Origin: a gamma proteobacterium HdN1
GTDB lineage: Bacteria; Pseudomonadota; Gammaproteobacteria; Pseudomonadales; Ketobacteraceae
Direction: 5' to 3'
Assembly (NCBI GenBank): GCA_000198515.1
Contig: FP929140.1
Coordinates: forward strand, 3,446,527-3,510,526
DNA: 64,000 nucleotides
The notes under the pieces are model-generated. The model did not search any database. It saw only the letters and a list, made by a program, of their open reading frames with translations, and was not told where the DNA came from. This document shows, piece by piece, positions 28,340 through 38,448 of this stretch (positions are counted from its first letter, which is position 1; each line of letters begins with the position of its first letter). The translations under genes and the position numbers were made by a program.

Positions 28340-29176
28340 TTGAGTACGGTTTCATCTGCTCCTGATCTGGGTGATCAATCGTCGCAGGGCGTGCCGCGAC
28401 ATTTGGCAATCATCATGGATGGCAACAATCGCTGGGCGCGCCAGCGTGGCTTGCGTGGCGTTGAAGGGCACAAGCAAGGTGCGCGAGCTGTGCGCGACAC
28501 GGTTGAGAACTGTGCACGAGCGGGTGTCGAAGTGCTCACCGTATACGCATTTAGCAGCGAGAATTGGCGTCGCCCGCAAGAGGAAGTGGACGCCTTGATG
28601 GAGCTGTTCCTCGCATCGCTTGCGGATGAAGTGCCCGATCTTCACAAGAACCAGATTCAGCTGCGCTTTATCGGTGATCTCTCGGCCTTCTCCCCGCGCC
28701 TGCGCGAAAAGATGCAGCAAGCCGTGTCGCTTACCGCTAACAACCAGCGCATGGTATTTGCGGTGGCGGTGAATTATGGTGGGCACTGGGATATCACCAA
28801 TGCAGCTCGCCTACTGGCCCTCGAAGTCCAAGAGGGGCGCCTGCAACCCAATGAAATTACCGCAGAGCGTATGCAGCAATTTATCGCTTTGGGTGATTTG
28901 CCGCTCCCAGACCTTTGCATTCGTACCGGCGGCGAGCAGCGCATCAGCAATTTCCTGTTATGGCAGCTCGCTTATGCAGAGCTTTATTTTACTGAGAGTT
29001 ACTGGCCTGACTTTGATCAGCAGGCTCTTCAGCAAGCATTTGTAGACTATCAGGGGCGTCAACGTCGTTTCGGACGCACCAGCGAACAGGTGCTGGCAGC
29101 CGCCCGAAAAGATGCATCACCTCAAGGGAAGGGCGCGGAACTTCAGCATCACTCTCGACCCTCAGAAATGCCATAA
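28340..29176 (+). CDS. uppS: Undecaprenyl diphosphate synthase
   Basis: 278 residues from TTG 28340, preceded by GGAGAAGG. It extends farnesyl diphosphate by eight isopentenyl units to the C55 carrier lipid. Catalytic aspartate and basic residues are in IIMDGNNRWARQRG; others are VYAFSSENWRRP, NYGGHWDI and DLCIRTGGEQRISNFLLWQ followed by AYAELYF. The last about 30 residues (beyond VLAAARKD) form a variable tail. It ends 16 bases before cdsA. Confidence 0.96.
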   Translation: MSTVSSAPDLGDQSSQGVPRHLAIIMDGNNRWARQRGLRGVEGHKQGARAVRDTVENCARAGVEVLTVYAFSSENWRRPQEEVDALMELFLASLADEVPDLHKNQIQLRFIGDLSAFSPRLREKMQQAVSLTANNQRMVFAVAVNYGGHWDITNAARLLALEVQEGRLQPNEITAERMQQFIALGDLPLPDLCIRTGGEQRISNFLLWQLAYAELYFTESYWPDFDQQALQQAFVDYQGRQRRFGRTSEQVLAAARKDASPQGKGAELQHHSRPSEMP

Positions 29177-29192
29177 CCTCGGGGAGCCTACC

Positions 29193-29999
29193 GTGTTACA
29201 GCAACGCATCTTCACTGCTCTTATTCTTGCCTCCTTTGCGCTCGCGGCCATTTTCCTGCTTGATAACAGGGAATTTGCGCTTGCGATGGCCGTACCCGTA
29301 CTTCTAGGCGCGTGGGAATGGTCGCGTTTGATGGGGGTTGAGAATAACGTCAAGCGCGCGCTTGTCATCGCTTCGGTTGCCGTATTGCTTGTCCTGATCT
29401 GGTTCGCTGGGCTCCATTGGATTGTCGTGCCCGGCGCACTGCTTTGGCTGCTGGCGCTCTGGCTCGTAAAAACCTACCCCGCGAGTGCGCGTTATTTAGA
29501 AGATCAGCGGGTTCTTTGGGCTATGGGGCTAATTGTATTGGTTCCGGCGTGGCAGGCACTGGTTTATTTACAAGGTTTGCCTAGCGGCCCTTATTGGGTG
29601 CTTTATGTAATGTTGCTGGTGTGGGGCGCGGATACTGGCGCCTTTTTTGCGGGGCGGCGCTTTGGAAAGCGCAAGCTTGCACCAGCGGTAAGCCCTGGTA
29701 AGACCATCGAAGGGCTCTTCGGAGGGCTTGCGCTTACGCTTAGCGTTGCGATAGTCGTTGCGTGGCTTTCGGATATGGTGCACGAAATCGGCATTATTGG
29801 CTTTTTAGTGGTGAGCCTGATTACCGTACTGGCTTCGGTATTGGGGGATTTATTTGAAAGCATGATCAAGCGCCATCGCGGAGTCAAAGACAGCAGCAAT
29901 TTGCTCCCTGGGCATGGTGGTGTGTTGGATCGGATTGATAGCCTCACCGCTGCTGCGCCAGTCTTTGTGGCAGGTTTGTTGCTCCTCATGCCAAGCTGA
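29193..29999 (+). CDS. cdsA: Phosphatidate cytidylyltransferase
   Basis: 268 residues from GTG 29193, with GGGGAG 7 bases upstream; the frame is open back into uppS but homology begins at VLQQRIFTALI. It makes CDP-diacylglycerol from phosphatidic acid and CTP in the inner membrane. About eight membrane segments; the family signature is at the end: SMIKRHRGVKDSSNLLPGHG followed by GVLDRIDS. Lies between uppS and dxr. Confidence 0.96.
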   Translation: MLQQRIFTALILASFALAAIFLLDNREFALAMAVPVLLGAWEWSRLMGVENNVKRALVIASVAVLLVLIWFAGLHWIVVPGALLWLLALWLVKTYPASARYLEDQRVLWAMGLIVLVPAWQALVYLQGLPSGPYWVLYVMLLVWGADTGAFFAGRRFGKRKLAPAVSPGKTIEGLFGGLALTLSVAIVVAWLSDMVHEIGIIGFLVVSLITVLASVLGDLFESMIKRHRGVKDSSNLLPGHGGVLDRIDSLTAAAPVFVAGLLLLMPS

Positions 30000-30127
30000 C
30001 ATCGTGCGTCGTGCGAAACGATGGATGTGAAGTGCGATCCCGCCTTCGGATATCCGCTTGCTACGCTGCCAAAATTACGGTGGTGCTGGAATTTTCCGCG
30101 CGCCGAACAAACCTATGGTGATTCTCC

Positions 30128-31336
30128 ATGAAAGGAAGTAGGGGCATTACGGTGCTGGGTAGCACCGGTTCCATCGGAGTCAGCACGCTGGATGTTGTAG
30201 CACGGCACCCTGAGCGATTCCATGTGGTTGCTTTAACCGCGCATTCCAACGTAGAAAGGGTGGTTGAACAAGCCATACAATTCCAGCCTCGCTATGTTGT
30301 GATGGTGGATGCAAAGCGCGCGCAACAGGTACGTGAGCGCCTTGCTGCGCGCGCGCTTGGCGTGAATATGGCCAAGAACACGGAAGTCCTCTCCGGCGTC
30401 GATGCGCTGTGTGAGGTTGCAGCGCTTCCTGAAGTGGATGTTGTGATGGCGGCAATCGTTGGGGCGGCTGGACTTTTGCCTACGCTTAGCGCCGTTCGTG
30501 CCGGTAAACGAATTTTGCTGGCAAACAAAGAATCGCTCGTCATGGGCGGCGAATTCTTTATGCGCGCCGTGCAAGAGAGTGGCGCGGAGCTGCTACCCGT
30601 CGATAGCGAACACAACGCGATTTTCCAGTGCATGCCCGCAAAGGTTCAGACTGGGCTTGAGAATGCAGGTGTTGCCCGCATCTTACTTACAGGCTCGGGT
30701 GGCCCGTTCCGAAATACGCCCCTTGCACAGCTCCCAGCAGTGACGCCAGCGCAGGCGTGCGCGCATCCCAATTGGTCAATGGGGCGAAAAATTTCGGTTG
30801 ATTCTGCCACCATGATGAATAAAGGCTTGGAATTTATTGAAGCCTGCCTATTGTTTAACGCGCGGCCAGACCAAGTCGAGGTAGTGGTGCATCCTCAGAG
30901 CGTGATACATTCAATGGTGGAATACTTGGACGGTTCCGTGCTGGCTCAAATGGGCAATCCAGACATGCGAACCCCCATCGCACATGCGCTGGGCTGGCCG
31001 GAGCGGATTCGATCCGGCGTGCCGCTGTTGGATCTGATCAAAGTAGCGCAACTGCATTTTGAGGCGCCTGACGAGGCGCGGTTTCCGTGTTTAAGGCAAG
31101 CGAAATCAGCTGCATTGGTCGGCGGTTGGGCGCCGATCGCGCTCAATGCAGCGAACGAAGTGGCGGTTGATGCATTCTTGAATGAAAAGATTCGTTTTAC
31201 AGACATCGCCAATCTGATTGACGGCGTGCTGCAAGGCATGACGGCGAGTACAATAGAAGGCATTGAGTGCATTCTGGCGGTCGATCAAGAAGCACGGCGC
31301 TCGGCGTGCCAAGCTCTTGAACGCCTCAGGCGGTAA
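30128..31336 (+). CDS. dxr: 1-deoxy-D-xylulose 5-phosphate reductoisomerase
   Basis: 402 residues. NADPH-dependent conversion of DXP to MEP, the committed step of the MEP isoprenoid route; it feeds the uppS product. N-terminal NADPH motif [16 protein letters not shown], then [21 protein letters not shown] (metal ligands), TGSGGPFR and [19 protein letters not shown]. Its place after cdsA is the Pseudomonas order; in E. coli dxr precedes uppS. Confidence 0.97.
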   Translation: MKGSRGITVLGSTGSIGVSTLDVVARHPERFHVVALTAHSNVERVVEQAIQFQPRYVVMVDAKRAQQVRERLAARALGVNMAKNTEVLSGVDALCEVAALPEVDVVMAAIVGAAGLLPTLSAVRAGKRILLANKESLVMGGEFFMRAVQESGAELLPVDSEHNAIFQCMPAKVQTGLENAGVARILLTGSGGPFRNTPLAQLPAVTPAQACAHPNWSMGRKISVDSATMMNKGLEFIEACLLFNARPDQVEVVVHPQSVIHSMVEYLDGSVLAQMGNPDMRTPIAHALGWPERIRSGVPLLDLIKVAQLHFEAPDEARFPCLRQAKSAALVGGWAPIALNAANEVAVDAFLNEKIRFTDIANLIDGVLQGMTASTIEGIECILAVDQEARRSACQALERLRR

Positions 31337-31467
31337 GTTGTGCGCAAAAAATAGACAAATTGGACAAACTGATAGTGGCACAAACGGTATAAATGGTATA
31401 CGTAATAGACGCTAGGAGTTTATACACGAACACCGCTCAGAAGCATGAAAAACAGAGGTAGGCGCGG

Positions 31468-32826
31468 ATGGAATTTATTCAAAAGTTGTTGGCGTTTGCG
31501 GTTTGCCTAGGTGTCCTCATTGCCGTGCACGAGTTTGGGCATTTTTGGGTCGCACGCCGCAATGGAATCAAGGTGATCAAGTTTTCCATTGGCTTTGGTA
31601 AATCGCTGCTGTCATGGAAGGATCGCCATGGCACCGAATTTGTGATCGCAGCAATCCCGCTGGGTGGTTACGTCAAAATGGTGGGGGAACCCGGCTCCGA
31701 AATTGCGCCGGAATCTGCTCATGAGTCTTTTGCGAACAAACGCGTCGGCCAGCGGATTGCGGTAGTTGCAGCAGGGCCGGGCGTGAACCTGCTCTTTGCC
31801 GTGCTGCTCTACTGGGGCCTGTTTATGCATGGCATCAGTGGCACCGTCCCCTTGATTGGCGAGGTTGCCGAGGGCTCCCCTGCTGGGCTTGCAGGAATGG
31901 TGGTGGGCGAAGAAATTGTTGCGGTAGACGGCCAGCCAACGACGACTTGGGAGGAGGTGAGCCTCGCCTTGGTGAATCACATCGGCGAGCGCGACGCTCG
32001 GATTCAGATTACCGCGCACGCCTCAGAAAGCAATGTAAACAAGGACTACCAACTCGCGGTTCGCGATTACATGTCTAGCAAAGACGATCCTGTTGGCCTT
32101 TTAGGATTGGAGCGCTACTTCCCCAAAGTGCCCGCAATTCTCGGAAACGTCCGCGAAGGAAAGGCGGGCGCACGGCAAGGGCTGCAGGCGAATGACCGCA
32201 TTTTGACCGTAAATGGCGCAGCCGTAGACGACTGGCGCGATTGGCATAAGGTGATTTTTGATCATCCTGGCCAGCCGCTGGAGGTTACGCTGCAACGTGA
32301 TGGCCGCGAAATCGCTCTAACTCTCACCCCAGATACAATTACTGGAACTGACGGCAAAGCTTTTGGTCAGATGGGTGTTGAGTTGTCTAAAGATGCGCTC
32401 ACCCTGCCACCTGAACTGGTTCGTACTTACAATTATTCGCCGTTTTCGGCGTTGGTTCGGGCTGGCGAGCATACGTGGTCACTCATGGGGCTCACGGTTC
32501 GCGCGCTCTGGAAGATGTTAAAAGGCGATATTTCGCTGGATTCTCTTAGCGGGCCGATTACTATTGCAAAAATGGCAGGCGAATCGGCAAGCTATGGCCT
32601 TGAAACCTTTATTAGTTTTGTGGCCTATTTGAGCATCAGTTTGGGTGTTCTGAACTTGTTGCCGATTCCTGTGCTGGATGGCGGCCATCTCATGTTTTAC
32701 CTAGTAGAGTGGCTAAAAGGCAGCCCGGTGCCAGAGAAGATTCAGCAGGTTGGAAATTCCATTGGGCTTGGCCTGTTGTTGATGTTCATGGGGCTTGCGA
32801 TTTATAACGACGTAATAAGCTTCTGA
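31468..32826 (+). CDS. rseP: Site-2 protease RseP
   Basis: 452 residues. Inner-membrane zinc metalloprotease that makes the second cut in anti-sigma-E factors and clears signal-peptide remnants. Zinc motif HEFGH (about residues 22-26) in the first membrane helix, two PDZ domains in the periplasmic part (about 115-190 and 205-290), and NLLPIPVLDGGHL in the third helix providing the aspartate ligand. AGAGG lies upstream of ATG 31468. Its stop codon is the first three bases of a 17-bp repeat array. Followed by bamA. Confidence 0.97.
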   Translation: MEFIQKLLAFAVCLGVLIAVHEFGHFWVARRNGIKVIKFSIGFGKSLLSWKDRHGTEFVIAAIPLGGYVKMVGEPGSEIAPESAHESFANKRVGQRIAVVAAGPGVNLLFAVLLYWGLFMHGISGTVPLIGEVAEGSPAGLAGMVVGEEIVAVDGQPTTTWEEVSLALVNHIGERDARIQITAHASESNVNKDYQLAVRDYMSSKDDPVGLLGLERYFPKVPAILGNVREGKAGARQGLQANDRILTVNGAAVDDWRDWHKVIFDHPGQPLEVTLQRDGREIALTLTPDTITGTDGKAFGQMGVELSKDALTLPPELVRTYNYSPFSALVRAGEHTWSLMGLTVRALWKMLKGDISLDSLSGPITIAKMAGESASYGLETFISFVAYLSISLGVLNLLPIPVLDGGHLMFYLVEWLKGSPVPEKIQQVGNSIGLGLLLMFMGLAIYNDVISF

Positions 32827-32874
32827 CGTTCTTAAGCGTATGACGTTCTTAAGCTTATGACGTTCTTAAGCTTA
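32824..32874 (+). repeat. Three 17-bp tandem units at the end of rseP
   Basis: TGACGTTCTTAAGCGTA (32824-32840) then two copies ending CTTA (32841-32857, 32858-32874), plus a decayed partial unit. The first TGA is the rseP stop codon. Each unit contains the palindrome CTTAAG. Confidence 0.9.
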
Positions 32875-32999
32875 TGATGTAATGGCTTATAGTTTTCAGG
32901 CGACATGTTGACGTGGTCAGCATGCCGCTTTTGACAGTTTACATGCCCGCAACCTTGGTTACGGGCTTTCATTTTTGGCGAGTAGTGGCACGGCAGCGG

Positions 33000-35372
33000 A
33001 TGAGAAAAAAAATTTTGTGGGGAGTTTTGGGCAGCGCACTGTTTGGATCAGCGCCGCTATTCGCGTCGTCGTTTACGATCAAGGATATTCGGATTGAAGG
33101 CTTGCAGCGGATTTCTGCGGGCGCAGTTTACAACGCTCTTCCGCTCCAAACTGGGGATGGTGCAGACAGTGATTCATTGGCCGCGGCGGCGCATGCACTG
33201 TTCAAAACAGGCAACTTTCAAGACATCAAGCTGTTGCGCGAAGGCAACACACTGATCGTACAGGTCAGCGAGCGACCTGCGATTTCCAAGATTGAGCTGG
33301 ATGGCAACAAGTCCATCAACAAAGATCAACTATTAAAGGGCTTATCAGAAGCGGGGCTTAGCATCGGCAGCGTGTTCCAGCGAGCGACCTTGGATCGCGT
33401 CAAGCTTGAGCTGGAGCGACAATATGTAGCGCAAGGGCGCTACGGCGCAAGCGTGACGCCAACCGTCAAGCCTCTACCGCGCAACCGTGTGGAACTGGAC
33501 ATCAAAATCAAAGAGGGGGATGTAGCCACAATTGCAGCGATTTCGATTGTTGGGAACACCTCTTTCGATGAGGAAAAGCTCCTGAACGTATTTGAACTCA
33601 AAGAGAGCCATCTCACTTCGTTCTTTACCAGTGACGATAAATACTCACGCGAAAAACTCTCAGGCGACTTGGAAAATCTTAGCTCCTACTATATGGATCG
33701 CGGCTACGTCAATTTTGTGATTGATTCAACGCAGGTAGCGGTCACACCGGACAAGTCGCAGGTGTACATCAACGTCAACGTTACGGAAGGCGACAAATTT
33801 ACGGTGCGTAACGTAAAGCTTGCCGGTGATCTGAAAGTTGATGAAAAGGAACTTAGTCGCCTACTTCTCGTTCGCAAAGAGCAAACCTTCTCCCGCCATC
33901 TTGTCACCCTGACCAACGAGCTGATCAGCAAGCGCCTTGGCAACGAGGGTTATACCTTTGCCAACGTCAATGGCGTACCTGAAATCAATGCAGATGATAA
34001 AACGGTCGATGTAACCTTCTATGTCGATCCAGGCAACCGAATGTACGTGCGCAGGATTGGCTTTGCCGGCAATGATAAATCCAAAGATGAAGTTTTGCGC
34101 CGTGAAATGCGTCAAATGGAAAGCGCTTGGGCCAACGGCCAGCTGATTGAACTTTCAAAAACGCGCTTGGAGCGGCTCGGGTTTTTCAAAACGGTAAACG
34201 TAGAAACCACCCGTGTGCCAGGGGAAACGGATCAGGTAGATGTCAATTATACCGTTGAGGAACAACCTTCAGGCTCGATCTCCGCAAGCATTGGATTTCA
34301 GCAGGGGACTGGGTTTGTCTTTGGTGCGAGTGTTTCTCAAAACAACTTTTTAGGTACAGGTAATCGGGTTTCTTTCGGGCTTAACCGTAGCCAATACCGG
34401 GATGCATATAATTTTTCCTTCCTTGACCCTTACTATACGATCGACGGAGTCAGCCGCGGCTATTCCCTGTATTACGTAAAATCCGACATTCAGCCGCACC
34501 TTGCGATTTCGACGTATGCATTGGATCGCTTGGGCGGTAACTTGAACTTCGGATATCCGATCGGCGAAACCCAGCGCCTTAACTTCGGCGTTGGCTACGA
34601 GAACACCCGTGTTTATGCGCCCTCACGAGCGCCGCTCGAAGTGTGGGACTTCGTTGGCTATGATTTGCTGCGTAAATTGCAATATAACGAGGAAACTCAA
34701 GCGGAGAGCTTTAATTCCTATACTTTGCAGGGCAGTTGGGTTTCAAGCACCTTGAACCGTGGCGTATTTGCGACAGACGGTAGTCAGCACACCATTGCTG
34801 CCGAAATTGCGGTGCCTGGCAGTGACTTGGACTACTATAAACTTACCTACAGTTCACAACTATTTTTCCCGATTTCGGGCCCGTGGACGGTTCGTTGGCG
34901 TAACGATATGGGATTTGGGGATGGCTACGGTGATTCTTCGCAGCTTCCGTTCTACAGAAACTTCTATTCCGGTGGCTTTGGATCGGTGCGGGGATATCAA
35001 GAGCGTGCGCTGGGGCCTCGTGAAACCCAATCGCCTTATGATTACGGGCGCCCTGACGCGATTGGCGGTAATATGCTGCTAGAAACTGGGCTTGAACTTA
35101 TTTTCCCAACTCCCTTTGTTGAGGATGATCGTTCAGTTCGCACTGCGTTATTTATTGAGACTGGAAACGTATTTGACACCCATCGAACCAATACCAAGCG
35201 CGATGTTGGCGCGGTTCCCATTGAGCTGGCCGAGCTGCGAAGTTCTGTCGGCGTTAGCCTTTCATGGTTGACGGCGATTGGCCCGTTGGCGTTCAGCCTT
35301 TCAAAACCCATTAACGATCAGCATGGCGACCGCACTCAGATGTTCCAGTTTTCGTTGGGACAGCCGTTCTAA
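33000..35372 (+). CDS. bamA: Outer membrane protein assembly factor BamA
   Basis: 790 residues from ATG 33000, which starts a normal signal peptide (MRKKILWGVLGSALFGSAPLFA); the frame is open 29 codons further up but without a signal sequence at its start. Five POTRA domains fill residues about 22-420 and a 16-strand barrel follows. The conserved loop-6 motif is VRGYQERALGP, with tyrosine in place of the usual phenylalanine. The protein ends in phenylalanine (LGQPF), the outer-membrane signal. It folds beta-barrel proteins, including the porin further along. Followed by its chaperone skp. Confidence 0.97.
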   Translation: MRKKILWGVLGSALFGSAPLFASSFTIKDIRIEGLQRISAGAVYNALPLQTGDGADSDSLAAAAHALFKTGNFQDIKLLREGNTLIVQVSERPAISKIELDGNKSINKDQLLKGLSEAGLSIGSVFQRATLDRVKLELERQYVAQGRYGASVTPTVKPLPRNRVELDIKIKEGDVATIAAISIVGNTSFDEEKLLNVFELKESHLTSFFTSDDKYSREKLSGDLENLSSYYMDRGYVNFVIDSTQVAVTPDKSQVYINVNVTEGDKFTVRNVKLAGDLKVDEKELSRLLLVRKEQTFSRHLVTLTNELISKRLGNEGYTFANVNGVPEINADDKTVDVTFYVDPGNRMYVRRIGFAGNDKSKDEVLRREMRQMESAWANGQLIELSKTRLERLGFFKTVNVETTRVPGETDQVDVNYTVEEQPSGSISASIGFQQGTGFVFGASVSQNNFLGTGNRVSFGLNRSQYRDAYNFSFLDPYYTIDGVSRGYSLYYVKSDIQPHLAISTYALDRLGGNLNFGYPIGETQRLNFGVGYENTRVYAPSRAPLEVWDFVGYDLLRKLQYNEETQAESFNSYTLQGSWVSSTLNRGVFATDGSQHTIAAEIAVPGSDLDYYKLTYSSQLFFPISGPWTVRWRNDMGFGDGYGDSSQLPFYRNFYSGGFGSVRGYQERALGPRETQSPYDYGRPDAIGGNMLLETGLELIFPTPFVEDDRSVRTALFIETGNVFDTHRTNTKRDVGAVPIELAELRSSVGVSLSWLTAIGPLAFSLSKPINDQHGDRTQMFQFSLGQPF

Positions 35373-35419
35373 TCTCTCCGTCGTTTCAATTTGACTGTAA
35401 TGAATCAAGGATTACTTGC

Positions 35420-35980
35420 GTGATTTCGAAGAAACAAAGCTCAAAAGCCTTCAAAAATTCACTGACCGCCAAACTGCTTGCAGGAGCCTTGTTGGCGAGT
35501 GCCGCACACGTTAGCTGGGCGGCAGGGCCTGCGCGCGCGCCTATCGTTGTTGCAGTCGATTTGCAACAGGTCATCATGGACTCCAGTGAGGCCAAGGCAA
35601 AGTGGGATAAGCTGAAAACGGGCTGGAGCAAAGACGAGAACGAGTTTAATTCGGCGCGCACCGAATTGGGTAAATTGCAGGATCGCTATCAGAAAGATTC
35701 TGCCGTGATGAGCGCGGACCAAAAGCGTAACTTGGAAAAGCAGATCGACGACAAGCGCATGCAGCTTGAGTTTGTGGGCAAGAAATTGCAGAAAACGACG
35801 GGTGAAGCTCGGCAACAGCTTGTCGGCGAGATGATTCCGAAAGTGGAAGCTGCGCTCAAGGCGTTAGCGGCGGAAAATAAATACGACATGGTGCTCCGTA
35901 AAGAAGCGGTCGCCATGCTGGTTACCCCTGAATTTGACATTACGGAAGACCTAGTTAAGCGCCTGAACAGCATGAAATAG
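35420..35980 (+). CDS. skp: Periplasmic chaperone Skp/OmpH
   Basis: 186 residues from GTG 35420 (AAGG about 10 bases upstream). Signal peptide up to about AAHVSWAAG, then a short strand region (APIVVAVDLQQVIMDS) and a long charged coiled coil (about 60-150), the jellyfish tentacles that hold unfolded outer-membrane proteins. It sits between bamA and lpxD, its usual location. Confidence 0.92.
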   Translation: MISKKQSSKAFKNSLTAKLLAGALLASAAHVSWAAGPARAPIVVAVDLQQVIMDSSEAKAKWDKLKTGWSKDENEFNSARTELGKLQDRYQKDSAVMSADQKRNLEKQIDDKRMQLEFVGKKLQKTTGEARQQLVGEMIPKVEAALKALAAENKYDMVLRKEAVAMLVTPEFDITEDLVKRLNSMK

Positions 35981-36105
35981 TGCTCAGTGGGTGTCGAACG
36001 GGGCCCATCTTTTTTGCCTACGATCGAAGCTCACCAAAACGCGGCGCTTGCTAGAACGCAACTCTTGTCAGAACCCGATATTCGCCAAACAGAAGGGCTG
36101 AACCT

Positions 36106-37176
36106 ATGTCACGAGCTTCTTGGACGCTACATGCACTCGCAGAGCAGCTAGGCATCGAAATGCGCGGGCCAGCCGATTTGGTGCTGGATCACTTGGCGCC
36201 TCTCGGTTCGGCGCAAGCGGGCGCGCTCAGCTTCTTGGCCAATCCTCGCTATCGCCATCAGCTAGAAGAGACGCAGGCAAGCGCAGTGATCCTGCACCCA
36301 TCCCTTGCAGGGGGGTGTTCAGCGGCGATGTTGCTGTCGGATAACCCTTATTTGACGTATGCGCGTGCTTCCCACTTGTTTAATCGTGCCCCTATCCCTG
36401 CGTCGGGTGTACATCAAAGTGCAGTAGTCGACGAAACCGCGCAGTTTGATGACAGCGTAAGCATCGGCGCGAATGCAGTGATTGAAGCGGGCTGCGTATT
36501 GGCTTCTGGCGTGGTAATAGGCCCGGGAACGGTGGTGGGTGCCAATTGCGTAATCGGCGAGAACACGCGGCTCTACGCGAACGTTACGCTGTATCACAAT
36601 GTCAGAATCGGCGCTCGCTGTATTGTCCATAGCGGTGTTGTGATCGGCAGCGATGGCTTCGGTTTTGCGAACGAGAAAGGGCGTTGGGTTAAAATTGCGC
36701 AGTTGGGTGGCGTGGTGATTGGTGACGATGTAGACATCGGCGCTTGCACCACGATTGATAGGGGTGCGATTGGCGACACTCGAATCGGAAATGGCGTCAT
36801 ATTAGATAACCTGAATATGATCGCGCACAACGTAGTGGTCGGAGATCACACTGCGATGGCGGCTTGCAGCGGAATTTCTGGCAGCAGCAAAGTGGGAAGC
36901 CATTGCATTATCGCAGGGGGCGTCGGCATTGCCGGGCACCTTGAAGTCGCTGATCGCGTGCAGCTAAGTATGTGCACGGTGGTGTCTAGCTCGCTTCCTG
37001 AATCAGGTTCCTACTCGTCGGGTACGGCGATCTCGGAGACTCGTGAATGGCGCAAGAATGCAGCGCGATTCCGTCAACTCGACAGCATGGCGCGCAGACT
37101 GACGGCCTTGGAGCGAATGCTGGACAATCGTCATCCCAGCCGTCACGATGAAGGCGACACCGGCGCAGGTGAGTAA
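36106..37176 (+). CDS. lpxD: UDP-3-O-(3-hydroxyacyl)glucosamine N-acyltransferase
   Basis: 356 residues. Third step of lipid A synthesis: adds a 3-hydroxyacyl chain to the glucosamine nitrogen. N-terminal uridine-binding domain (about 1-100), then a left-handed beta-helix of hexapeptide repeats (about 100-310). The catalytic histidine is expected in NLNMIAHNVVVGDHTAMAA, and GSDGFGFANEKGRWVKI is typical. C-terminal helix WRKNAARFRQLDSMARRL. AAGGG upstream of ATG 36106. First of the lpxD-fabZ-lpxA-lpxB run. Confidence 0.96.
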   Translation: MSRASWTLHALAEQLGIEMRGPADLVLDHLAPLGSAQAGALSFLANPRYRHQLEETQASAVILHPSLAGGCSAAMLLSDNPYLTYARASHLFNRAPIPASGVHQSAVVDETAQFDDSVSIGANAVIEAGCVLASGVVIGPGTVVGANCVIGENTRLYANVTLYHNVRIGARCIVHSGVVIGSDGFGFANEKGRWVKIAQLGGVVIGDDVDIGACTTIDRGAIGDTRIGNGVILDNLNMIAHNVVVGDHTAMAACSGISGSSKVGSHCIIAGGVGIAGHLEVADRVQLSMCTVVSSSLPESGSYSSGTAISETREWRKNAARFRQLDSMARRLTALERMLDNRHPSRHDEGDTGAGE

Positions 37177-37230
37177 ACGCTGATCAGATCCAAACAATAC
37201 GCCATACACCAACAAACGATAGGCAGTAGC

Positions 37231-37668
37231 ATGATTGAACATACAGAAATACTCCCCATTCTCCCGCAGCGCTACCCCTTTCTGCTGGTGGATCGCGTAC
37301 TGGAAGTGGTGCCAGGTGAGTATTGCGTTGCGGTGAAGAATATTACCGCAAACGAACCACAGTTCACGGGGCATTTCCCCGGGAACCCAATTTTTCCGGG
37401 CATGATGTTATTGGAAGCAATGGCGCAAACGGCGGGCGTTTTGGCCGTGAAAACCCGTTCTGAAGGCTTGCGCGAGCGCACCGCAGCGGTGTTTGTGGGC
37501 GTGGATAACGTGCGTTTTCGGCGGCCTGCTATTCCCGGGGATCAAATCATCATGCGTGCGGAACTGGTTACGACCAAGCGCAATATTTGGAAATTTCGCT
37601 GCGAAGCGAAGATTGATGGCGTCTTAGCCGCTGAAGCTGAAATTCTTCTTACCGAAAAAAATCTATGA
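37231..37668 (+). CDS. fabZ: 3-hydroxyacyl-ACP dehydratase FabZ
   Basis: 145 residues, one hot-dog domain. Dehydrates 3-hydroxyacyl-ACP during fatty-acid elongation and competes with LpxA for the same substrate pool. Catalytic histidine and glutamate lie in GHFPGNPIFPGMMLLEAMAQ. The stop codon overlaps the lpxA start as ATGA, implying coupled translation. Confidence 0.97.
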   Translation: MIEHTEILPILPQRYPFLLVDRVLEVVPGEYCVAVKNITANEPQFTGHFPGNPIFPGMMLLEAMAQTAGVLAVKTRSEGLRERTAAVFVGVDNVRFRRPAIPGDQIIMRAELVTTKRNIWKFRCEAKIDGVLAAEAEILLTEKNL

Positions 37669-38441
37669 CACTTATACACGAACAGGCCATCGTTGACCCA
37701 AAAGCAGAGCTTGCCGAGGATGTGCAAGTCGGCCCTTGGACCTATATCGGGCCGGGCGTTGAAATTGGTGCAGGCTCGGTCATTGGGCCTCATGCGGTCA
37801 TACGCGGCCCCACCCGCCTTGGCAAAAATACTCGTATTTTTCAGTTTGCGTCGGTAGGTGAAGACTGCCAAGACAGAAAATACAAGGGTGAGCCAACCCG
37901 TCTTGAAATGGGTGATAATAACGTGATCCGCGAGTGTTCCACGATACATCGTGGGACGATGCAAGATCGGGGCGTTACCCAGATTGGCAATAACAACCTG
38001 TTTATGGCGTATACCCACGTTGCCCACGACTGCATCATTGGTAATGACTGCATTTTATCGAATAACGGCACGCTTGCGGGTCATTGCGTAGTGGGGGATG
38101 GCGTGATCATTTCCGGCATGGCGGGCGCGCACCAGTTCTGCCGCTTAGGTTCTTACTGCATGTTGGCGATGGGGTCTATGGTCGACAAGGATGTGCCAGC
38201 ATATGTTATGGTGCGTGGCGACTATGCCGAAGCACGCGGCATGAACGTCGAAGGGATGCGTCGACGCGGTTATTCTGCGGAAACCATTAAGATACTGAAG
38301 GACGCCTACAGAGTGGTGTACCGGCAAAAGAACACCTTGGAACAGGCCATTCAAATTCTGGATGCTCAGCAGCCCCATATTCCGGAGCTTGCGCTATTCG
38401 TTGAATCACTCAAAACCTCCACTCGCGGAATTATTCGGTAA
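37665..38441 (+). CDS. lpxA: UDP-N-acetylglucosamine acyltransferase
   Basis: 258 residues. First step of lipid A synthesis, O-acylating UDP-GlcNAc from 3-hydroxyacyl-ACP. Left-handed beta-helix of hexapeptides (about 1-190), catalytic histidine in YTHVAHDCIIGNDC, and an alpha-helical C-terminal domain. Overlaps fabZ by 4 bases. Confidence 0.97.
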   Translation: MTLIHEQAIVDPKAELAEDVQVGPWTYIGPGVEIGAGSVIGPHAVIRGPTRLGKNTRIFQFASVGEDCQDRKYKGEPTRLEMGDNNVIRECSTIHRGTMQDRGVTQIGNNNLFMAYTHVAHDCIIGNDCILSNNGTLAGHCVVGDGVIISGMAGAHQFCRLGSYCMLAMGSMVDKDVPAYVMVRGDYAEARGMNVEGMRRRGYSAETIKILKDAYRVVYRQKNTLEQAIQILDAQQPHIPELALFVESLKTSTRGIIR

Positions 38442-38448
38442 TTCAGGG

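Noticed and set aside
35981-36030. Terminator after skp (GTGGG...CCCAT followed by CTTTTTT)
   Set aside because: Only a 5-bp stem with a wobble and a long loop; the lpx genes follow, so read-through is expected.
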